Of a DNA stretch of 64,000 bases, positions 57,900 to 64,000 are shown in pieces; within the stretch, counting starts at the first letter, position 1, and every line of letters starts with the position of its first letter. A program made the position numbers and the translations under genes. The stretch covers positions 11,098,001-11,162,000 of the forward strand of contig CP075493.1 of assembly GCA_021613535.1 (NCBI GenBank), given 5' to 3'. The stretch is from Adineta vaga. Its lineage: Eukaryota > Rotifera. The notes beneath the pieces were generated by a model, which was not told where the DNA came from, ran no database searches, and saw only the letters and a program-made list of their open reading frames with translations.

Positions 57900-58900
57900 A
57901 AATCCAAAGATAAATATCAACATTATAATTCTAATACTAATTTAATGATCCATGGTTGATGATTAATGGATATATTTGGTTTAATATAATATCCAAGAAT
58001 AACATCTAATGATAAAATATAATCGTTGGTTGATAATTCACATTGTTGTCTATAATAATCTTGTTTACACAAACAAATAAATGCATCCAAATCAATTCGA
58101 TCATACTTTAGCAACAGAAGTACCATCATTCTCACATGGATTATTTTTTGTTTGATTATTTCGACTAAATCGAATGAGTATACCAGTATGGCAATATCAA
58201 GCAAGTTGCATGTCTATGTTGGATTGAATCTTATGTTTTTGAAGCTTTTTCAAAGGATTTTTAAGAGAGAATGAATAAGTGAACCGATTGATGGTTAAAT
58301 GAGTATGATTGCGATCGAGTTTATAAACATTACTTTGTCCTGAAACTGTCAACTGAAATTTTTTACTTGTTACACATGTTTCTTCTTCAAAACTACTTAA
58401 TTCCAAATACTTTTGACAAATATTTTCTTTATAAATACATTTTGAACGGTTAAATGGATAATCATCAGAATTCGTCTGATGATTGATTTCTACATGGAAA
58501 TTCATTTGATAAACAAATTGATTTTGAACAATTCAATTCATCGATATAGTTAAAGTAACCTAATGTTTTTATCGTTGTGTTGAACATTGAATCAAACTTT
58601 TGAGAAAATTACTATTACTCCTCCATTCATACAATCAGCAATTCCATTACATATTTGACACCAATCAAGACATAAAGACCATGTGGTTGATGATGACATG
58701 TTGAAGTGATAAATCGATAGCATGTTGTATTAGCAAATTGATCTACACTTCTAAAACGATTTTCTCCAAAGATTTGAACAATTGTAAAATAGTTCTGAAC
58801 TGTCATTATTCATTTCATAACGTTCAGCAATAGCAATAGATGCAAACCAATTCAGAAGTTCTTCACTAGCTATATCTTGTCTTTTCAATTTCTTGAAACT
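57900..58900 (-). pseudogene. Relic of an LDLa/EGF-type surface protein
   Basis: Pieces in different frames on the - strand recall rotifer LDL-receptor-like proteins: EELLNWFASIAIAERYEM; SLCLDWCQICNGIADCMNGG, an LDL-receptor class A remnant; CEEETCVTSKK-type segments; NPCENDGTSVAKV followed by TGA and then FICLCKQDYYRQQCEL, the end of an EGF module. Stops and shifts separate all of them. No piece is longer than about 100 codons. Function lost. Confidence 0.5.
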
Positions 58901-59463
58901 TATTTTATTCATCACATTCTTATCCAATATATCGATTATATTTTCTACTTGTCATTCTTCTTCTCATCCATTATCAGGTCGACTACAATAGGCAGTCAAT
59001 TGATCATTAACAACATAATCATTGTATTTATTTCGAATATTTACAAGTATGTATGCATATAAAACAATCATATGTTAGAAAAGAATTCGGACGAATATCA
59101 TAATAATACAGTAAAGATCTGCTATTCACTCTATTGTATAATAAAGCGACGAAAATCATTAAACGAATAAGCTTCGTTATTTAACGGTGGAAATGGATTA
59201 GACTTTGAAAAAATAGTATGACAGTTGTTATATTTCCTTTTATATGATTTTGAAAAAAAGATTTTTTTTTTAAATTAATTTGCAATATAACACCCAGTAT
59301 GATCATGAGGATGATGGAGTAGCTGTTAGATAAATAAGATATACTCTTCGCTTTCACACCAATTGATGAACAATAGAAAAGGAACGTTTATTACGTTATT
59401 AAAGACATTTATTTTTGAAGAAAAAATAACTTGTAGTCAGTTTTATGTTGAAGACGTTCTCTT
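58901..59463. other. Intergenic, no gene seen
   Basis: AT-rich; perhaps further decayed LDLa/EGF sequence, but not readable. Confidence 0.35.
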
Positions 59464-59907
59464 TCACATATTACGATTGCAATAATTACCAGTACAACAA
59501 CAAGTATAAACTTGACCACCATTAGCATCAAATATCCATCGACATCCCGTAACAACGCATTGAGGCGATCCAGACGCACCTCGACTATTCGGGGCAGATG
59601 GACTCTTCGAATAACTTTGTTTCTATAGAAAGCAAAATACGCAAAATAATTTATCATATTCCTATTATGAATGACAAATTTTTACCAACTTACAGCACAT
59701 AATCCTGTCTTTGATTGAACGATTGAGACATGCGGCGAGAGTGGCGTAAAGGGATTAGGACAATTTGTGCAGTAATAGCAATACTTGGAAGCATTACTAC
59801 AACCTATCGATATCAAGAAATTGTATAGTATAATTTCTACCTAAAGAAAACGTTGTCTTACCAAGAAAGAGTACCAGCAACATAAAAAATATAACGGAAT
59901 TATTCAT
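59464..59907 (-). CDS. Secreted Ly6/uPAR-like (three-finger) protein
   Basis: Three small exons, 59907-59862, 59803-59694 and 59622-59464, join in phase (introns 58 and 71 bp) to 104 residues. The N-terminus MNNSVIFFMLLVLFLGCS is a signal peptide. The mature part has KYCYYCTNCPNPF at the start and VYTCCCTGNYCN at the end, the CxxC...CC-x4-CN frame of Ly6/uPAR and related three-finger folds. Such proteins bind receptors or channels extracellularly and are often GPI-anchored, but no C-terminal hydrophobic tail is present, so this one is secreted. No exon exceeds 55 codons, so it is easily missed by length filters. Confidence 0.7.
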
Positions 59908-60481
59908 TGTATTTATGATCGATATTGATATGAATTTATTCAGTTGATAAATGAGAATGATCGAAACAACATATGAATACCTTTATTGTTGTATTTATAT
60001 GAAAAATATCAAACTATTACAGAGGTTTATCTTCTATTTGCATATAAATTCGAAAGTATGATATTGATGATTATGATAGTCAATAAGAGTATATGTACAT
60101 AATGTGGGATCATATTAGATTTTCTTCTCTTCTGGATTTAATTCTTTAATTCACTATTGATATAGGATTTAAAACTATTGCGATAATTTCATAACTCAAG
60201 TGTATGTATACTTTTCTATATCTTATCTTAACTTTTCATATCTCGATAATAAATCCATGAATATGCCAGTGACGTTTGAATGTATGTGTTGTTTTTTGGC
60301 CTGTTCGTTTTACTATCAGAAAAAACTGATAAATGAACAATTTCATTACAAAAATATAGATATAATAAACACGGGAGAGAGTCCTCTCTTAATGTTTATA
60401 AATAAGAACGTATTCATTGATATATGATATTTCTGATACATCATTCTATTTCAATTTTTTTTAAATATGGAATAGTATGAG
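59908..60481. other. Intergenic, no gene seen
   Basis: AT-rich spacer between divergent loci. Confidence 0.4.
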
Positions 60482-61560
60482 ATGTTCATCTCAATGATGT
60501 CCTTTGGTCGCGTTGTAAAAGCAAGACTTTTATCTGGACAAAAAAATCACACTCTATGGCTGTATAATCAAACAACTCCTGAAAAGTGTGTTTGTGCTGC
60601 ATTACAATATTATTCATTCTCTGATATTGCCGGTTTGAATAGTTTCTCGTTGAATTCAAGTCGTCATACAGATAATTCTATCACCACCAGTTCTATCGCC
60701 CTCGATTACTTATAATGTCACATCAAATGTTCTGCTCCTTCAACCACTCACTGATTCTCCTTGTTGTTCGGATCTGTCATGGCTATTAGAACGTATACAA
60801 AAGTCAAAAAGATCTTCGAGCGATACTGTTCCAGAACCAACACTAATTTTATCGATTTCATCGGAATAATCTTTGTTTGGAAGGCATACATTCACATTAC
60901 CTAGTGGCTACACATGTGCTAATGTAATCTATCGGCAAGGTCATATATTTGTTGGTAAGTTCTCTTGATATTACCATTGTAAATATACATTGAAAGATCT
61001 TGCTCTGATTTATTCATTTATAGGATGTGATACACCTCCGGCACTGATGATTTTCAATGAAACAAATTTATCCACACCAGTTGCTCGAATAAATATGAGG
61101 AAGTGGATGCGAGTAATATCCTTTGCATGTAATGATACCTTGATGTTTGTTGCTGTTCAAGAAGGATCTGACGGTGTTTATATTTATAATATTAATTGGA
61201 CATCAAAGATATCAACATTACTTGTTACAAGATTTTCACTTATTGTCGATCAAATGTGAACCATTCATACAGTAAATGATAGCTGTACATTAACAACAGG
61301 AGTGGCAAATATGTTATTACTTGATAATTATGAACTCTTTGTAACAGATTGTGATCAAAATTTTGTTTATCGTTTTGAACCAAACTTTCATCATACATTA
61401 TAGATACAAACAATATCTCTTTCACCGCACAGGTACATTTAAATTGCGCAGTTTTGTTTGATGAAAGATTCTTAACAGTCTATATGTCTGATAAGATTGT
61501 CATCATGCTATTGAACACTCGTCAGATGTCATTGATAAAAGATGTACTCACTCTCACCCA
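60482..61560 (+). pseudogene. Broken beta-propeller-like surface protein
   Basis: Readable pieces: NHTLWLYNQTTPEKCVCAAL; after a frame break, SSDLSWLLERIQKSKRSSSD-like sequence ending in TAA; LPSGYTCANVIYRQGHIFVG; an intron of about 70 bp; CDTPPALMIFNETNLSTPVA, VAVQEGSDGVYIYNINW, TGA, then MLLLDNYELFVTDCDQNFVY and another stop. The repeated strand-like units and the order suggest a six-blade propeller secreted protein of a rotifer family. At least three lesions make it a pseudogene. Family name not recognised. Confidence 0.5.
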
Positions 61561-61727
61561 GATCTAGACCGACAACTATATCCTCAAGAAAGTGATGGAG
61601 TCTGAATAAAAAAGTCACGGAATAAGTAATATTGAAAAGATACTTTTGTTCGCTATAAATTTGAATCAAAAATAAAAATATTCACCAAAGTCAGTGGCAT
61701 TTGTGAAAAAGAGTTATAAAAGTTCCG

Positions 61728-62903
61728 TCATCGTCGTCGACGGTATCGTCGATATCGATGATAATTGAAAGCATATGGTGGAGGAGAATAACGAGATCTC
61801 CTGTAATCATTGGCATCGTTTGTCGCAGTCGTTGAATGAGCAGCTAAATTAAGAAAACCGCTCGTCGTATAGAAAGCCCTAGCAGATGTAGGCTCATCGT
61901 TTGTTGCTGTTTTCCATTCAATACGACAAAATGGACAAGTAACTGGTTCACCCACTAATGCTTTAGCTCGACGCCATTGCTCGAAACAAGTCACATGTAT
62001 GTTATTGCCGCATGATGTAGCACAAAATAGAATAGTACTGGCATCGTTTGTTTCACCATCCATTGATTCACAACAAATTGGACAATCATCCTCGGATGTA
62101 ACTGGTTTTTGTTTCACTATCACTACTGTCTTAATCATATCAACACCAGTATCGAGAATTGTATTTGAATCGCCAGTTGTTGTTCGATAGGCTTCACGTA
62201 CCTATATGGAAGAAATAAAACAATGCGAGTTATACAAGTGCGCAGTATACTATTTTCGTTTTACACTATACGGAAGAAAATATGGACATAGATCGTTATG
62301 TCTGTGATAATATCATAGTTTACCTGTCGTTCCGCAAGTATATTTGAATTATTGAACATTTCATTTTGTTGTGCATCAGCACTGGTAAAAATCTCATTCA
62401 ATTCAGTAGTTAACAATGCTTTCTGATAAAGGAATCGTGAACGACGATCAACTTTAAGGACACGATGTAAAATGAAGATAATATGTTTACATACATTACC
62501 ATTCATATAATCAGGACCTATATGAGAATAAATAGAGATTTTTTGATTTAGCTAAGTAAATAAATTCTCTGCACCTACAAGTACATGATAATAAATGAGT
62601 GATAATAACAGTATAAACATTGCCCGTTTGTCCAAATACTCGATATTCTCGACGAGTAGGTTCTTCTGGTATCGAACTAGTAGCCAATAGATAGAGTCTT
62701 TCATTTACAGCACGTTGAATGCGATGACGAATAGCATTTGTAGGTGTCGAACGGTAACCACGGAGACGTTTTTCGATTGGAATTGATTCTACATGAGCTT
62801 CTATTGTTAGTCTTTTCGTCTTCTTTCGATTTTTGGACATTGTTTGATTCGTTGAATCTTTAGCTTCTTTTTTGATAGCTAAACTTTGTGAACGTGTCCG
62901 CAT
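61728..62903 (-). CDS. SWIM-RING ubiquitin ligase (ZSWIM2-like)
   Basis: Exons 62903-62579, 62517-62324 and 62201-61728, in phase; intact, 330 residues. A basic N-terminus (MRTRSQSLAIKKEAK) is followed by a SWIM zinc finger split by intron 1: VYTVIITHLLSCTC then PDYMNGNVCKHIIFILHRVL (CxC...CxH). The RING comes next: DCPICCESM, LFCATSCGNNIHVTCFEQW, VTCPFCRIEW. An Arg/Tyr-rich tail (YHRYRRYRRRR) ends it. The SWIM + RING pairing is that of ZSWIM2/MEX-type E3 ligases. Also, SWIM fingers occur in MULE transposases, so domestication is conceivable, but the RING makes a cellular ligase much likelier. The donor GTAGGT, not the overlapping GTGCAG, gives the correct SWIM cysteine. Confidence 0.82.
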
Positions 62904-63396
62904 TATGCACTGAGATAAGACTATCTAAGAAATATAAAAGAGAAATCCAATCCAATGACAGGAGTAATTCTTTCAAACCTCCCTTTATATAGCATAAGAA
63001 TACAAGCACATGTGTGATAAAAATGAATTCTGAAATTCATCTTCTCTTGTATGATAAAAAAAAAGAAGATATTGCACAACTACGATGAAAGTACTTCAAC
63101 ATTTCTCGTTTGTTTCTATCACGCACTTACATCATGCATTGTGACATCGAGAAAAAAGAAATCTAGTTTGAAATATTCGTAGCAAAGCAATAAAAACTGT
63201 TCCGTTAATCAATATATTCTATCTAATTGCCAACTTGTATATGTATGTTTGGAATATTTGCAATGAGTTTCTAAGTAATATCTGATGTCATTCTTGAATT
63301 GAACGTGTGAATAGTTTACGTATATTGAATACATGGAAAAAAGTAGTAGTTTTAAAGAATCTTGTTTATTGTCAAAAGAAAAGGGAAAAAATAAAG
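62904..63396. other. Intergenic, no gene seen
   Basis: AT-rich spacer downstream of the edge gene and upstream of the SWIM-RING gene. Confidence 0.4.
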
Positions 63397-64000
63397 TTAT
63401 ACTCGAAGCTTCGATTTAGTGTCTTTGTTTTTAGCAGCGGTCACTTTGGTAGCTGTTGTTGATTTCGTTGTTGCATCGAACCAAGTTTGAATTTTCTGTG
63501 TTTGTCCTTGAGCACTTTGAATCTCGGTTGTTTTTTTCTGTTGTGATGATCGGTTGTTTGTTTCTTGCTTCTTTTCTAAACCTCGTAGAATAACATATGT
63601 ATGTTGAAGAAGAATATCATCATCGACAGTGAAAGTATCAAGATCAGTGACACTGATTCGATCACTCCAAAGATCTGTACGTTCCAAATAGTATTGAAGT
63701 GGTGTTTCAAGACTAACATTAGCATTTAATACACGAATCATCAATCGTTTGAGCATTGATATCCAATTATCAATACTTTTCAAGGGATCTGCAATGTTAT
63801 CTTTTTCAAATGTCATACGAGAAAAACCGGTAAGTACACGATGACGTTCTTCATCTGTAAAAGTTTCTTCAACAAGTTCTTTCTTTATATAAGCACGTAG
63901 GACTTGATCAAATGCAGTTTCTTCAATCATTTCATATAAATCAATAATATATCGTAATTGAATAGCAGAAAATGGTGGTCGACGAAGAATATTTTCATTT
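63397..64000 (-). CDS. 3' end of a gene running off the window, family not recognised
   Basis: The frame is open from the window edge (ENILRRPPFSAIQLRYIID...) to TAA at 63397-63399, about 200 codons with no intron seen. It is helical and charged: FDQVLRAYIKKELVEETF, IDNWISMLKRLMIRVL, PLQYYLERTDLWSDRIS, DDDILLQHTYVILRGLEKK. It ends in a low-complexity Thr/Lys tail (KSTTATKVTAAKNKD). The N-terminal part lies outside. It has the feel of the C-terminus of a large multidomain protein; I cannot name it. Confidence 0.6.
   Translation of the reverse strand, partial: NENILRRPPFSAIQLRYIIDLYEMIEETAFDQVLRAYIKKELVEETFTDEERHRVLTGFSRMTFEKDNIADPLKSIDNWISMLKRLMIRVLNANVSLETPLQYYLERTDLWSDRISVTDLDTFTVDDDILLQHTYVILRGLEKKQETNNRSSQQKKTTEIQSAQGQTQKIQTWFDATTKSTTATKVTAAKNKDTKSKLRV

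Noticed and set aside
1-64000. CRISPR arrays, operons, riboswitches, bacterial ribosome-binding sites
   Set aside because: None seen; spliced genes and gene content show nuclear eukaryotic DNA, and the motif array at 50257 has irregular spacing and no palindrome.

Overview
The window reads as nuclear DNA of a bdelloid rotifer (an Adineta/Rotaria-like animal). It is AT-rich. Most genes are split by GT-AG introns of about 45-75 bp. It carries families that are strongly expanded in bdelloids: rhodopsin-like 7TM receptors, F-box/leucine-rich proteins, ADP-ribosyltransferases (ART) fused to TPRs, and EGF/kelch/NHL surface proteins. It also holds intronless enzymes of bacterial or fungal style that look acquired by horizontal transfer. 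The taxon is inferred from content; no rRNA or mitochondrial marker is present.

Layout. 0-4 kb: secreted NHL-repeat protein with an in-frame stop, and an intact 7TM receptor. 4-13 kb: three intronless enzymes (Orn/Lys/Arg decarboxylase, SAM methyltransferase, HSL-type esterase) around a multi-exon EGF membrane protein. 13-24 kb: small secreted protein, then a cluster of three ART genes (two are receiver-like domain + ART + TPR fusions) enclosing an ATP-grasp-like gene. 24-34 kb: a 7TM gene whose 3' end overlaps an M20 peptidase gene on the other strand, then a duplicated unit (SABATH-type methyltransferase + / two-TM protein -) in which both methyltransferase copies and one two-TM copy are broken, and a KCTD relic. 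34-39 kb: 7TM gene, decayed glycogen branching enzyme, and a 3' receptor fragment ending at a MITE. 40-53 kb: Roquin-like gene without its CCCH finger, a Mutator-type foldback element with a perfect 9-bp target duplication, a second MITE flanked by TTAA, two F-box genes, a 7TM gene, a MULE transposase fragment, and a 5' receptor fragment that stops beside an array of an 11-bp motif (GGGTGTTCGTA). 54-64 kb: broken ART gene, kelch membrane protein with nonsense codons, LDLa/EGF relic, small spliced Ly6/uPAR-like secreted protein, beta-propeller pseudogene, intact SWIM-RING ubiquitin ligase, and the 3' end of a gene running off the window.

The genes do not form an operon-like pathway. Common themes are surface sensing (six receptor loci; EGF, kelch, NHL and Ly6 proteins), NAD-dependent ADP-ribosylation (four loci) and ubiquitin or mRNA control (two F-box proteins, SWIM-RING, Roquin). 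Many copies carry single-base lesions. These can be real decay among redundant gene copies or base errors in the assembly, and raw reads are needed to separate the two. Exon limits given here were read by eye from splice sites and phase.
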